The translations under genes and the position numbers were made by a program. DNA of 64,000 nucleotides from a virus, in IMG/VR virus record IMGVR_UViG_3300035190_000444, positions 1 through 64,000 of that record. One strand, given 5' to 3'. Positions 7,548 to 16,925 of the stretch are shown one piece after another (within the stretch, counting starts at the first letter, position 1; each line of letters begins with the position of its first letter). A model generated the notes under the pieces. The model was given only the letters and a program-made list of their open reading frames with translations. It had not been told where the DNA came from and ran no database searches.

Positions 7548-9859
7548 AGCTTACAGGCCTCGCAGGATTCTTCATCGTCTTCAATAATTGCACTAGGTAA
7601 ATCAACTTCGGCTTCTTCTTTACTACCTTGTTTATTCACTAGGCTGTAATAAAAGGTTTTGATCCCCCATTTAAGTCCTAACATTAAGTTCTTAGCAATT
7701 AGTGTAGTTGGTACTTTTCTACCTTCAAAGTGTGCAGGGTTGTAAAAAGTATCAGTACTAATAGATTGATCAATGTATGCAGCTAATACTGCAGCAGTTT
7801 TTAAATAACCTACGCAATCAGTTTGATCCCACATAAGCTGATATTTGTTTTTCAACTTATGATATTCCGGAACTACTTGTGTAAGTGAACCTGATTTAGA
7901 TTCTTTAGTTTGTATTAAATGCATTGGCATTGCAATGCCGTTAGTTGAGTTAATCACTACACTAGAACTTTCAACTGGAGCAATAGCACCTACTGTAGCA
8001 TTACGTACACCGTACTCTTTCATATCAGCACGCAATGGTTCCCAATCAAGTTCTGGAGTAAAGTCAGTTAATTCATTAACTCCGTCTGCACGTAATTCCC
8101 ACGGAAAAATACCCTGTCCGTACCGTGTTTTAGCACTGTCTCTACATGCACCACGTTCTTTAGCTAATTCAACTGACATTTCTGTTAGGAAGAATGTTTG
8201 ATGTTCTATCCAACTTTTAACTTCAGTTAATGCATCTGCATCGCCGTATTTAAAGTTGCGTTTTGCATGCCAGTATGCTAAGTTAGTAACACCGATACCT
8301 AATGGACGTATTTCTTGATTACTTTCACTACTGTGTACAGATAAGAAATCTTGGTAGTCTAGTATGTTGTTTAAACTACGATGTAAGATACGGCAAGCTC
8401 TACGCATATCTTCTGGGTTACGGAAAGCTCCCCAATTGATACTACCTAGTGTACATAATGCAATTCGGCCAGCTGGATCATCTAAACGCTTAAATGCTTT
8501 GGTCGGAAGTAAAATCTCTTGACATAAATTACTTTGATAAATTGTATGCCATAATGGATCAAACGGTCCTTGCTTAATTACGTTATCTATAAAGACTAAG
8601 TAGATGCGCCCGGTGTCAGTTCGTTCTTTTAGGAGTCCTCCTTTGAATACTTCTTCCGCAGACATGGTCTTCTTCCGAACTCCTGTATTTTTTTCATACT
8701 GTAGGTACAGTTTTTCAAAGAGAGCTGTATCAGTGTAAAACGCTTCGTATAAGTCTGGAACTTCATTAGGATCAAAAAATGTTATGTTTTCTTTGTTTTT
8801 AAATCTACGCCAAAAGAATGCACTTAATACTACACTGTAGTCTAAATGGCGTACCCGTGTTTCGTCTGTGCCTTGATTGTTCTTAAGTACAATTAAGTCA
8901 TCAAACTGATAATGCCAAATTGGATATGTCACAGTAGCACTAGCATTTCTAATTCCACCTTGTGAACAGCAACGTAAGTCACCAAACCATTTCTTTAAAA
9001 ATGGAATCATACCTGTGTGCATAATTTCACCACCGCGTATAGGACTTCCTAATGCGCGTACACGTCCAATTTCTAAACCTATGCCAGCGCGTTTGCTAGC
9101 ATATTTTGCCATCATCTCGCCACTAGCAAATATAGAATCCAAATCGTCATCACTGCGTATGAGAACACAGCTGCTAAATTGTTTAGTTGGAGTTCCGAGC
9201 CCAGCAAGAACAGGAGTAGCAAGAGTAAATAAACCATCAGACGCCGCATTGTAATATTCCTTTATAAATTTCATTCTAGCTGCAGTTGGTTCTTCCCTAT
9301 GGAACACAGTTGCAGCTGCAATTATATATCTAATCTGTGGTGTTTCGTAAATGTCTTTAGTAGAACGATTACGTACTAAGTATTTTTCAATTAACTGCTC
9401 AATAGCAGCAAATGAATAAGTTTCGTCTTTTGAATGATCAAGCATGTCATTCATTTTGGTCCATTCGTCTACAGTATACCATTCTAGTAATTCTGGAGTG
9501 TATAGACCAACTTCAATGTTCTTTTGAACAATTGTATATAGATGTGGCGGCTCGTATTGTCCGTATACATCTTTACGTAGCATAGACAACCGTTGTTTGC
9601 CTGCAACGTATTGGTAATTAGTATGACCTACATCTGGGTTAGCATCAACATCAATTAAGTTAACGATTGCCCGTAGTGTAATTTCGTCAATTTCGGATGT
9701 AGTAATATTATCGTAAAATTGTGGCTGACTTTTAATTTCAATCATAGACTGACTTACATCGGCAATTCCGCTACAAATCTTTGCAATTTGTGCCTGCCAT
9801 TTATCAATCGTAAGCTCTACTTGAGTGCCATTTCTTTTTGTTACTGTTATTTTATTCAT
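7544..9859 (-). CDS. nrdA: Ribonucleotide reductase class I, alpha subunit
   Basis: 771 aa, full length for NrdA. The N-terminal ATP-cone is at residues 1-90 (ITVTKRNGTQVELTIDKW). Active-site parts are FSSCVLI, the radical-site segment SNLCQEILLPT, CTLGSINWG and the substrate loop APVESSSVVINSTNG. The C-terminus ends C-E-A-C-K-L, the shuttle cysteine pair re-reduced by glutaredoxin (gene at 4533-4775). The first gene of the leftward nrd cluster; a late-type box AATAAATA lies about 25 nt upstream of the start. Confidence 0.96.
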   Translation of the reverse strand: MNKITVTKRNGTQVELTIDKWQAQIAKICSGIADVSQSMIEIKSQPQFYDNITTSEIDEITLRAIVNLIDVDANPDVGHTNYQYVAGKQRLSMLRKDVYGQYEPPHLYTIVQKNIEVGLYTPELLEWYTVDEWTKMNDMLDHSKDETYSFAAIEQLIEKYLVRNRSTKDIYETPQIRYIIAAATVFHREEPTAARMKFIKEYYNAASDGLFTLATPVLAGLGTPTKQFSSCVLIRSDDDLDSIFASGEMMAKYASKRAGIGLEIGRVRALGSPIRGGEIMHTGMIPFLKKWFGDLRCCSQGGIRNASATVTYPIWHYQFDDLIVLKNNQGTDETRVRHLDYSVVLSAFFWRRFKNKENITFFDPNEVPDLYEAFYTDTALFEKLYLQYEKNTGVRKKTMSAEEVFKGGLLKERTDTGRIYLVFIDNVIKQGPFDPLWHTIYQSNLCQEILLPTKAFKRLDDPAGRIALCTLGSINWGAFRNPEDMRRACRILHRSLNNILDYQDFLSVHSSESNQEIRPLGIGVTNLAYWHAKRNFKYGDADALTEVKSWIEHQTFFLTEMSVELAKERGACRDSAKTRYGQGIFPWELRADGVNELTDFTPELDWEPLRADMKEYGVRNATVGAIAPVESSSVVINSTNGIAMPMHLIQTKESKSGSLTQVVPEYHKLKNKYQLMWDQTDCVGYLKTAAVLAAYIDQSISTDTFYNPAHFEGRKVPTTLIAKNLMLGLKWGIKTFYYSLVNKQGSKEEAEVDLPSAIIEDDEESCEACKL

Positions 9860-9964
9860 ATAATTTCACTTCTGGTTAGGTTAGTATTTATTTGGCAGAC
9901 TATTCTCTAAAAATAGAATTAGATTGAAAAGAAATACTATATAAAACAATGAGATATAAGGTGT

Positions 9965-10028
9965 AAAAAAGTAGACTTATCTCTTATCATTTAACGTAAT
10001 TATACGTTCTTTTTCCTGATAAGTCTAC
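9965..10028 (-). terminator. Long nested hairpin terminator downstream of the spike gene
   Basis: An 11-bp stem GTAGACTTATC (9971-9981) / GATAAGTCTAC (10018-10028) encloses a second hairpin AACGTA/TACGTT (9993-10008). Read leftward, the outer stem is followed by TTTTTT, so it should end the fibre transcript 9 nt after its stop codon. The inner hairpin followed by CTTTTT could work rightward. Confidence 0.75.
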
Positions 10029-10036
10029 AGTTATGG

Positions 10037-11557
10037 TTAGAATGATGCAACGTACGAATATGTTAGTTGACGTAATGTTGACGTTGCCGCCATATTACGT
10101 GCTGAAATAGTTATTGATTGATAATTTATACTTGCTAAAAAGTCTAGCAACAATGCATTATCATCGTTTCCTGAGACAGTAAAGTCGTCAGATATACTAA
10201 TTTCAGAATTAACAAGATGTGTAGTATCAGCAGCAAATGATATAACTCCGGATCTAACATAAGAATCGCATTTATAAAAATATGTAATCTTGTATGATAC
10301 AGGTATAGTACCAGTTCCTAAACTTGAAATATTAAATGGCAGTCTGCAAATATCATGCCATGCAACATTATCAACTAGTTCTGTAGTAAACGTGCTACTG
10401 CTATACTCGCCAAACCCTGCAACTTCTGGAACATATCGAGTAGTATTACTAGTAGTTGACCCGCGATTTGATTTTAAATTTGTGCATACATTTCCGAAAT
10501 TTGCAAAATATACTTGCGGGTATCTAGCCTGTACGTCATCTTGATCGTTACCAACATGTGTCATAATGCAATTATTAACATAGTTTTTAGTACCCTTAGT
10601 TATAAGGATTGCATTTGCAGTAACGTTTATAAATTTAATATTAGTAATTTGATTTTCGTTAGCGAATCCAGTAGTAATGTTACCTAATACTAATCCGTAT
10701 CCAATTGAATCAAAGTATCCATTGTTAAATTTTAAATTTGTTACACGTTGTCTTGCATCTACTGCAAAACACACATTGCTGATATTTATATTTTCAAATA
10801 TAAGATTTTCTGAATCTTCTAATATTTTTATACCTTTGCTCTCAACACTTAAATTTGTAGAAGTGCGACTACCAAATAGTTTTAAGTTAGTAAATATACT
10901 ATTAGTAGAATGTAAATTTAATAAAGTAGATGCAAGATTACTAGTTGTAGTTATGGTTAAATCTGATATTACGATATCATGGGTAACCTCATCTGCAGTA
11001 GTAATAAATGCAGTTCCGGGGGTAGTACTGCTAGGGTCAGGCACATAGTTAAAGATTGTTTTATCAATACCTGCACCAATAATGGTTGCATAACTTGGTA
11101 CAATAATTGATCCGGAGATTTTATATATCCCAGGTGGAATTGAAAGAGTTACCCGCGCTTTAACGTTGTCACCACCGCTGCCAGTTGCAGGATTTGTAGT
11201 ATTGTTAAACAACGTATTGATTGCAGTTTGGAATGAAGTAGTATCATCTGTAATACCGTTACCTTTAGTTCCAAAGTCTTTTGATGAAACATTTTCTGCT
11301 AATTTACCTTGTAATGATCCATCAGTTGCATCTGAATCGTATGTATATTGTAATGTTTGAATTAGACTTGTTGATAAATCGTGTTCGGTTAATACTTTAG
11401 TGTTTCCTACAGCCGGAGCACCGTCACTAACTGATCCGTTGCCAATAAACAGTTGTCTTTCATCAATTGCCCAGCCTAACTCGCCCGATGAAAGCTGCGG
11501 TAAACTATCTTTTGATCCTCGACGTACTTGAATTTTTGAAATTTGGAACACTGCCAT
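10037..11557 (-). CDS. Tail spike/fibre with pectate-lyase-like beta helix
   Basis: 506 aa. Residues 1-50 are an Mtd-like virion-attachment start (ISKIQVRRG ... LSSGELGWAIDERQLFIGNG). From residue about 90 a pectate-lyase-superfamily pattern begins: KDFGTKGNGITDDTTSFQTAIN, then SIPPGIYKISGSIIVPSYATIIGAG. Repeated short strands typical of a right-handed beta helix continue to about residue 340. The end is a beta-rich tip. A likely receptor-binding or polysaccharide-degrading spike; no catalytic residues can be assigned by eye. Confidence 0.85.
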   Translation of the reverse strand: MAVFQISKIQVRRGSKDSLPQLSSGELGWAIDERQLFIGNGSVSDGAPAVGNTKVLTEHDLSTSLIQTLQYTYDSDATDGSLQGKLAENVSSKDFGTKGNGITDDTTSFQTAINTLFNNTTNPATGSGGDNVKARVTLSIPPGIYKISGSIIVPSYATIIGAGIDKTIFNYVPDPSSTTPGTAFITTADEVTHDIVISDLTITTTSNLASTLLNLHSTNSIFTNLKLFGSRTSTNLSVESKGIKILEDSENLIFENINISNVCFAVDARQRVTNLKFNNGYFDSIGYGLVLGNITTGFANENQITNIKFINVTANAILITKGTKNYVNNCIMTHVGNDQDDVQARYPQVYFANFGNVCTNLKSNRGSTTSNTTRYVPEVAGFGEYSSSTFTTELVDNVAWHDICRLPFNISSLGTGTIPVSYKITYFYKCDSYVRSGVISFAADTTHLVNSEISISDDFTVSGNDDNALLLDFLASINYQSITISARNMAATSTLRQLTYSYVASF

Positions 11558-11596
11558 TAATATATCCTCTTATGTTATATTTATGACTTTTCACCC

Positions 11597-11623
11597 ATAA
11601 AAAAGCCCTAGTTTACTAGGGCT
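11597..11623 (-). terminator. Intrinsic terminator after the 11629-12042 gene
   Basis: Leftward: AGCCCTAG (11623-11616), TAAA loop, CTAGGGCT (11611-11604), then T-rich TTTTTA. It ends the preceding gene just before the spike gene starts. Confidence 0.85.
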
Positions 11624-11628
11624 GTTTG

Positions 11629-12042
11629 TTATACTAATGCAAATGTAACTGTAACTGCATCAACAACTGTAGTTCCACTAATGTCAACTGCATTTGGGCC
11701 AACTGACGTTGTACCATCAGCTTTTAATCCAATTCTACGAATACGTGTTTGTAGTTCAGCAGCACTGTTAATTGCTTTATCCATAACTACATAAATGTAA
11801 CCAGCTGATGCAGCAGGTGTAAACCATGCTAATGGACTAATTTCTTTAACAATGTATTCAACTGTACCATTAACTAATGCAACGTCTGCACCGCCATTGT
11901 CGCTATCTGTACTATCTTCTAATTGTAAGTTAATGTTAGCATTACTTGTATTCTTAACTTGAATAATGTATAAATTTGCATTTTGATTGTATAAGGTTCC
12001 AACTGTAGTTGATGAACCATTTACTCTTGTAACTGTTGCCAT
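11629..12042 (-). CDS. Putative virion surface/structural protein
   Basis: 137 aa, not recognised. Almost entirely beta-forming (Thr, Val, Asn, Ala rich), without charged clusters, in a monocistronic unit with its own late box (12061-12068), Shine-Dalgarno (GGAGATT) and terminator. This organisation suggests strong late expression. It resembles in composition the 164-aa protein at 16926-17420. Could be a decoration or fibre protein. Confidence 0.55.
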   Translation of the reverse strand: MATVTRVNGSSTTVGTLYNQNANLYIIQVKNTSNANINLQLEDSTDSDNGGADVALVNGTVEYIVKEISPLAWFTPAASAGYIYVVMDKAINSAAELQTRIRRIGLKADGTTSVGPNAVDISGTTVVDAVTVTFALV

Positions 12043-12060
12043 AATAATCTCCGTTTGTTG

Positions 12061-12068
12061 TATTTATC
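12061..12068 (-). promoter_or_regulatory. Late promoter box GATAAATA
   Basis: Minus-strand GATAAATA 19 nt before the ATG at 12042. Confidence 0.5.
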
Positions 12069-12783
12069 CGTTCATACTGTAATATGCATCCACCCGATCC
12101 CACCATTTATTAACATATTTGTTAAATTCACTACCTTCTAATATGAACTCTTGATATTGTGGTTCACCCCATACCCATGGTGAAAGTTCAGGTGGTTTAA
12201 CACACATAAGCACAACGCCTTTTTGTATAGAAGTGTTGTGTATATGATTATGTGCAATGGCGTATGCAGCTAGTTGGAGATAATAGTCTTCTATGTATTC
12301 GCGTTTTTTAGGTTTGTTAGATTGTTTATAATCAATAATAGCAGGTTCGCCTAAATGTAAACCTACAGCGTCTGTAGTGCCAGCATATAACCCGGGATAA
12401 TACAATGCAACTTCATTACCCCATACTTCGTTGACATGTTTTAATCCATGATCTATAATGTGTTGAGCCATCTTATGACTTTGCTGACTGTATGGATTAG
12501 ATCCTGCTTCGTTTATATAACCTTGTTCAACAAAATCTTCCAAAAATTTATGCATACGAGTGCCACGACTAGCAGCTTCAGTTGTAATTTGTTGTGCTTT
12601 TTCATAGCCAACAGCTTTACGCCATGCTTGTAGTGCAGCTTTATCTTCTTCGGGTTTAGTTGCTGAAAGGATTGTTGTTACTGAGGGAACTTTTGAACCA
12701 TCGGGGCAAGAATATAATCTCTTGCCCTCAACGGATTGTCTGTTTATTGGTGTATATTGGTATTTTTCTATTAGTAGTTTCAT
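12064..12783 (-). CDS. PD-(D/E)XK nuclease (RecB/Cas4-like exonuclease family)
   Basis: 239 aa from ATG 12783. The RecB-type signature is present: a first block with T-T-I-L-S-A-T and K-A-A-L-Q-A-W-R, then GTRMHKFLED, then the catalytic core YAGTTDAVG ... PAIIDYKQS (D ... D-x-K) and the QLAAYAIAHN helix. Such phage enzymes are exonucleases or processing nucleases in recombination or DNA degradation. An ATG at 12801 adds six residues. No clear Shine-Dalgarno was found. Confidence 0.8.
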   Translation of the reverse strand: MKLLIEKYQYTPINRQSVEGKRLYSCPDGSKVPSVTTILSATKPEEDKAALQAWRKAVGYEKAQQITTEAASRGTRMHKFLEDFVEQGYINEAGSNPYSQQSHKMAQHIIDHGLKHVNEVWGNEVALYYPGLYAGTTDAVGLHLGEPAIIDYKQSNKPKKREYIEDYYLQLAAYAIAHNHIHNTSIQKGVVLMCVKPPELSPWVWGEPQYQEFILEGSEFNKYVNKWWDRVDAYYSMNG

Positions 12784-12818
12784 AACATAATTATAATACA
12801 TTATGTTATAAATGTCAA

Positions 12819-13154
12819 CTAATCTTTATGTTTTCTAGTACCAATTCTAGCTTTTTTAGACCATTTACTCTCAGTGTCAGTTTGCTGAGGGATCGGTTCT
12901 TGAATTGCAGTATCTGTTTTAATTGTTATGCCAAAGTCGTCATAACTAGCAACTAATTCTGGTAAAGTTGGAACTGCAAGCTGTGAATCTTCTTCCCATC
13001 TTGCTTCAAAGCTTTCTTTATCAATATGCCCACCACCTTGTGTATTGCATTCTTTACTAAGGACATCCCAACTTTGTTTAGATGCACACTCTTGATTATT
13101 TGCTGCAGATTGTAATAAATGCAGTGTACTAATCAACGGATCAATGGTTTCCAT
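12819..13154 (-). CDS. Hypothetical protein
   Basis: 111 aa, not recognised. A helical N-terminal half (HLLQSAANNQE), a low-complexity middle and a basic end (WSKKARIGTRKHKD). It overlaps the stop of the next gene upstream by one base, so it belongs to the same transcript as the 330-aa tagged protein. Confidence 0.5.
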   Translation of the reverse strand: METIDPLISTLHLLQSAANNQECASKQSWDVLSKECNTQGGGHIDKESFEARWEEDSQLAVPTLPELVASYDDFGITIKTDTAIQEPIPQQTDTESKWSKKARIGTRKHKD

Positions 13155-14146
13155 TATTTTTTTTTTGAGCTTAACATCATTCCTAATTTACGGCTATATT
13201 CGATACTTTCGCGTTTCATACGTCCTGCATCAGATGGAGGAATTCCGCCTGCTTCTGGGCCTGCTTCTGGGCCTGCTGTAGGAGCACCTGCACCTGGCAT
13301 TCCTTCTGGACCACCAAGATCTAAGTTTTCGCTACCTGTAGGAGCTACGCCTACTTGCGCAGTTTCGCCTTCAACTGGAGCACCTAACATTTCAGGTTCG
13401 TCACCTGCTACAATAGCTAGTCCTTGGTTTAAGCCTTGACGTGATTGTTCTAATGCCGAGTAAATACCATCCATTGCAGGTCTAACTACTGCATCGTATT
13501 GTTGTGCAACTTCTGGACCTGCAACACGTTTAATGTCGTCTACTAGCTCTAAAAATTGTTCTGAACGCATAGCAGCAACATCTTCTAACCAACCAGTGAT
13601 ACGTTGAACAATGTCACGTGTTTGAATAATTACATCTGCACGTTTTTCTTCGTCTTCTAACAAAATCCAACTAGCTTGTGATTCGTTTAAATCATAACGT
13701 GTTTTTAATTCTGCAGACAATTCACGACGATCTGATTCGCCTAATGAAATTCTACGGATTGCACTGTTAATCCAGCTTTCTGGAACTGACAGTTTTTCAG
13801 CACGTTGACGTAATCTAGACTGTGCATAGCCTTCGTCGGTTTTTTGTTTTTTCTTTTTAGGTTGTTCTTCTTCAACATCTACATCGTCGCAGTTTTCACG
13901 TTCAAAAATTTCTTGATTAACTACGTCAAGAAACATGCGAGTTTTTTGATAGTCAGTATTTTCAACTACAGTGCTATAACTTTCGTTCATTTCAAATTGA
14001 CTAATTTTAGTGCGTAATTTGTTACGTGCATCTTCAAGTTGTGCATCTGTAAAGTTTTCTAATTGTATTTTATAACCAAAGTTTTTAACTAAACTTTCGT
14101 TTAGTTTTGAACTAGTCATACGTTGATTTAAATCGTTAATTTGCAT
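13154..14146 (-). CDS. Tagged helical protein, possible head-core component
   Basis: 330 aa, not recognised. It begins MQINDLNQRM, a variant of the shared tag (D5-L6), with L-N-E at residues 15-17. Residues 20-240 are helical and strongly charged, including a KKKKQK stretch near 97. Residues 245-305 are a flexible Gly/Pro/Ala/Glu linker (GPEAGPEAGG). The C-terminus is basic (SSKKK). Such a layout would suit a scaffold-like or internal head protein, but this is inference. A late box lies upstream. Confidence 0.5.
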   Translation of the reverse strand: MQINDLNQRMTSSKLNESLVKNFGYKIQLENFTDAQLEDARNKLRTKISQFEMNESYSTVVENTDYQKTRMFLDVVNQEIFERENCDDVDVEEEQPKKKKQKTDEGYAQSRLRQRAEKLSVPESWINSAIRRISLGESDRRELSAELKTRYDLNESQASWILLEDEEKRADVIIQTRDIVQRITGWLEDVAAMRSEQFLELVDDIKRVAGPEVAQQYDAVVRPAMDGIYSALEQSRQGLNQGLAIVAGDEPEMLGAPVEGETAQVGVAPTGSENLDLGGPEGMPGAGAPTAGPEAGPEAGGIPPSDAGRMKRESIEYSRKLGMMLSSKKK

Positions 14147-14175
14147 ATTGGATTCCTAGGTTATTTCTTATTATG

Positions 14176-14183
14176 TATTTATA
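14176..14183 (-). promoter_or_regulatory. Late promoter box TATAAATA
   Basis: A perfect minus-strand TATAAATA about 29 nt before the ATG at 14146. Confidence 0.55.
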
Positions 14184-14622
14184 TAAATGACTGACGAAAT
14201 AATTTCAAAATCATTTGTTGATATTGATTTGAAAGAGCATTGCTTTCTTCTAATCGTGTTAGCATTATATGATATTTTTCGTCGTCTGTTACTAAACTTA
14301 TATTATTTTTAAATACAATTGCATCATTAGCTACTGATGCATATTTACTATCGAGTAACTTGACTGAATGATATTTTTCGTAATGTCTATGATTGTATTC
14401 CTTAGCAGCGATCAATGCACAGCTTTTAAGATAATACTCATTAATTAAATCTTTTGACTCTATATTATACACGCCCCAGTATGTATTGTCAAGTTGTTTA
14501 ACTAAGAATTTTTTATATAATAGTGAGCCGTCTGGTAACACAGAAATTGGTAATGTAGTCTGTAATTCGTGATCAAAGTATTCAGCAAACTTTTTAATTA
14601 CTTTAGACTGTTGATTTTTCAT
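14179..14622 (-). CDS. Hypothetical protein
   Basis: 147 aa, not recognised. A mixed protein with a possible beta sheet in residues 25-70 (LPDGSLLYKKFLVKQLDNTYWG) and a helical C-terminal half. It overlaps the upstream 69-aa gene by 20 nt and its 3' end overlaps the late box of the next gene. Confidence 0.5.
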   Translation of the reverse strand: MKNQQSKVIKKFAEYFDHELQTTLPISVLPDGSLLYKKFLVKQLDNTYWGVYNIESKDLINEYYLKSCALIAAKEYNHRHYEKYHSVKLLDSKYASVANDAIVFKNNISLVTDDEKYHIMLTRLEESNALSNQYQQMILKLFRQSFI

Positions 14623-14812
14623 TTATAACTACCGTTGGATTATTAAATCCAATTTTTTTTACTAAACTTTTACGAATCATAGTTTCAACTACACATTGAT
14701 CATGGTCAGATAGTTGAGAAAATTTAATCGGATATTTTAATTTTCCTAATAACTGTTTTTCTTCATTAGTAATAAAAATTTTAAAATCAGATATAAGTTC
14801 GTTTATTTTCAT
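14603..14812 (-). CDS. Small tagged protein
   Basis: 69 aa. It starts MKINELISDF, matching the M-K-x-x-E-L tag, but no L-x-E cut site follows within 15 residues. The rest is a short basic alpha/beta sequence. It overlaps the upstream gene by 4 nt (ATGA). Confidence 0.5.
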   Translation of the reverse strand: MKINELISDFKIFITNEEKQLLGKLKYPIKFSQLSDHDQCVVETMIRKSLVKKIGFNNPTVVINEKSTV

Positions 14813-15465
14813 CTTAAACCTGCAATTGTTAACATTGCAATTAGTTCTTCTGATTCATGTACTTGTGTATGTTTTTCTTTGCGAATACTTTTTCCTGCAT
14901 GTTTTTCAAAATCATGATCAGTTACATCGTCAATAAAATCATCAGTTTTGTCACCACCATTAGGTCCGCCAATTGGATCGTTGTGTTTAGATTTCATTAA
15001 ATCACGATCATTAAACTTTTCTGCTAGTTTAATTTCAGCACCAACTTGTGGGGGTTTAGGTGGTTGCTGTCCATTTGCAGGTTGTTGTGCAGTCTGTTGT
15101 CCGTTTGCAGGTTGTTGTCCATTTGCAGGTTGTTGTCCATTTGCAGGTTGTTGTGTACTTGTATCTTGTGCAAATGGTACAGGTTGTTGTGTAGTAGAGT
15201 CTTGTGCAATTGGTGCAGGCGGCTGAGTAGTTTGTCCAGTAGGAGCAACTCCCTCGGGTGCTTGTGCAGGTTGTGATGTAGGTTGACCAGGCAATGCTGT
15301 TGCAATAGTATATTTACTAGGGTCAGTTTGATCAGGTTGCAATTGATTAAGTGGCATTGTTATTTTAAGGTCTGGGTTATTAGGGTCAACTAACTCTGCA
15401 CCTTTAGTTGGGTCAATGCTTGCAATTTTATAATTCTCTTTTAACGTAATTTCTTTAATCTTCAT
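14809..15465 (-). CDS. Tagged Gln/Pro-rich repeat protein
   Basis: 218 aa. The tag is MKIKEITLKEN (L8-K9-E10, then N). Residues 60-145 are low-complexity, with ANGQQP units repeated in tandem and A-P-I-A-Q-D-S-T-T type repeats; the DNA shows matching 18-nt repeats near 15070-15160. The C-terminus is charged. Probably an extended, disordered internal or linker protein. It overlaps its neighbours on both sides (4 and 11 nt). Confidence 0.55.
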   Translation of the reverse strand: MKIKEITLKENYKIASIDPTKGAELVDPNNPDLKITMPLNQLQPDQTDPSKYTIATALPGQPTSQPAQAPEGVAPTGQTTQPPAPIAQDSTTQQPVPFAQDTSTQQPANGQQPANGQQPANGQQTAQQPANGQQPPKPPQVGAEIKLAEKFNDRDLMKSKHNDPIGGPNGGDKTDDFIDDVTDHDFEKHAGKSIRKEKHTQVHESEELIAMLTIAGLR

Positions 15466-16162
15466 TCTGTTCTCCTAGGCTAAGTGCCGAGCTTTGTAAT
15501 TTGTTTATATGGTTGCGTAATTTATCAATCTTACCATGTGCGCGTAGTAATTTAAATGCTAGATTCTCTACACTAAACTCGCCCACATCATCTAACCCTG
15601 ATTTTCGTAATCGTTTAATGTTATCCATTGTATCTTTAGCTAACTTTAATTTAGATGATTTTAATGCTTGATTAATTTGCCCTACGTAATTACGAGCTTT
15701 ATCGTTTACTTCTTGTTCGCTTACTCTAGGTGTTTGATGTTTTGGTTCTTTAATCCATTTGTCATTTACGATACTATAAATGCCTGCAGATTCATGATGT
15801 TGGTTAGTATCTTGTACATACAGCTCAACATCAATGTTTTTAATTTTTATATTGTATGTAAAGTTGTATTGATTCTTTTTAGCATCATATAATTCAACTA
15901 GTTCTGGTTTATCGCTAGGGATATCTACTACAAGGTGCAAGTCTATATCTGAAAACTCAGAATATCCATAACTTGCATTACTTCCGCTAATAGTAATATC
16001 TTTTAAATGTATTGACTGTACATTTAAAAATTCTGTAAAATTCCTAGCGATAAGCAGTAACTGGTAACGTATCTCAGTTTTTAATTGATCATTTGCCCAA
16101 AGTAATGGATTCAGTGTTTCTTGAAATGGTATTGATTGGACAGATAATTCGTTAAATCGCAT
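15455..16162 (-). CDS. Tagged nucleotidyltransferase-like protein
   Basis: 235 aa. It begins MRFNELSVQS. Residues 55-80 hold the nucleotidyltransferase signature G-S-N-A-S-Y-G-Y-S-E-F-S-D-I-D-L-H-L: a Gly-Ser turn then D-x-D metal ligands; a third acidic residue is probably in NIDVELYV. Family members transfer nucleotides to proteins, RNA or small molecules; the target is unknown. The C-terminal 90 residues are helical. If packaged, it could modify a host factor on entry. Confidence 0.72.
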   Translation of the reverse strand: MRFNELSVQSIPFQETLNPLLWANDQLKTEIRYQLLLIARNFTEFLNVQSIHLKDITISGSNASYGYSEFSDIDLHLVVDIPSDKPELVELYDAKKNQYNFTYNIKIKNIDVELYVQDTNQHHESAGIYSIVNDKWIKEPKHQTPRVSEQEVNDKARNYVGQINQALKSSKLKLAKDTMDNIKRLRKSGLDDVGEFSVENLAFKLLRAHGKIDKLRNHINKLQSSALSLGEQNED

Positions 16163-16163
16163 A

Positions 16164-16400
16164 TTAAAATTTTATTAAGATAGTTACTACGGTTGATAAC
16201 AAACCAGCTATAATCGTTGCAGTTGCACCGATTACAACCTTACTCATGCTAGCTTGACTTTCTTGAATCTTTTCAGCAAGTGATTCTACTTTTGATTCAA
16301 TTGTTGTTAAACGGGTTTCTAAATTTTGATAACGTAGTGCGCATAGTTCTACATGGCTTTCTAAGTTATTTTTTTCTATATCTGTAGGTTTTAATGACAT
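16164..16400 (-). CDS. Coiled-coil protein with C-terminal membrane anchor
   Basis: 78 aa. Residues 20-50 form a coiled coil (NLETRLTTIESKVESLAEKI); residues 55-76 are one membrane span (VVIGATATIIAGLLSTVVTIL). Similar small proteins in phages are sometimes called holin-like or spanin-like, but one span and no lysis gene beside it leave this open. Shine-Dalgarno GGAGCGATGAG precedes the ATG. Confidence 0.6.
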   Translation of the reverse strand: MSLKPTDIEKNNLESHVELCALRYQNLETRLTTIESKVESLAEKIQESQASMSKVVIGATATIIAGLLSTVVTILIKF

Positions 16401-16450
16401 CTCATCGCTCCAATGGTCGTTCGTTGAGTTACTACTTGTAACAGTTATAT

Positions 16451-16873
16451 TTATTGCTTTTTATAGAAAACGATATTCTTATTCTTACCTTCAGTTATAA
16501 AAACTGCGTAATTTTGTTCAAGTAACTCGTCTAATCCTTGTATGTACGGTACTAATACAAAATCATCTTTAAGATATCTAACTGGGTCTCCGTTGTCTTC
16601 AAAAACAAATTCACGTTCGGTAAAAAAGTCAAATCTCCAAAGGCGCACAACTTGGTCAGTGTCAAACCCAACTAGACTACCTTTAACTTCGGTAACAATA
16701 GGGTTGTTAGTATAGTAGACATTTGACCTAATTCCAATAGTTTGTAGAATGGTATTAAAATTCTGTTCTTTCCATCGTGCAGATTCCTTTCCAGGTTCTA
16801 CTCGGTATTGTCCAGTGTGTGTTATATCAACATAAGTATAAAGTTTATAGTGCATAGTGTATTTAACAGTCAT
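16451..16873 (-). CDS. Hypothetical protein
   Basis: 140 aa from ATG 16873 (an ATG at 16888 lies inside the terminator stem and is less likely). Beta-rich, with many aromatic residues (MHYKLYTYVDITHTGQYRV). Not recognised. The start codon directly follows the U-run of the upstream terminator, so expression may rely on read-through or an overlooked promoter. Confidence 0.5.
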   Translation of the reverse strand: MTVKYTMHYKLYTYVDITHTGQYRVEPGKESARWKEQNFNTILQTIGIRSNVYYTNNPIVTEVKGSLVGFDTDQVVRLWRFDFFTEREFVFEDNGDPVRYLKDDFVLVPYIQGLDELLEQNYAVFITEGKNKNIVFYKKQ

Positions 16874-16901
16874 AAAAAAAGGGCTCACAAAATGTGAACC
16901 C
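16874..16901 (-). terminator. Intrinsic terminator after the 16926-17420 gene
   Basis: Leftward: GGGTTCACA / TGTGAGCCC stem with one mismatch and an ATTT-type loop, followed by TTTTTTT. Confidence 0.8.
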
Positions 16902-16925
16902 TTTAGTTAGTTAGTTAAACTTAGA

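Noticed and set aside
14948-15226. Cys/Gly-rich rightward frames
   Set aside because: Antisense translation of the Gln/Pro repeats (ANGQQP) of the tagged protein at 14809-15465.
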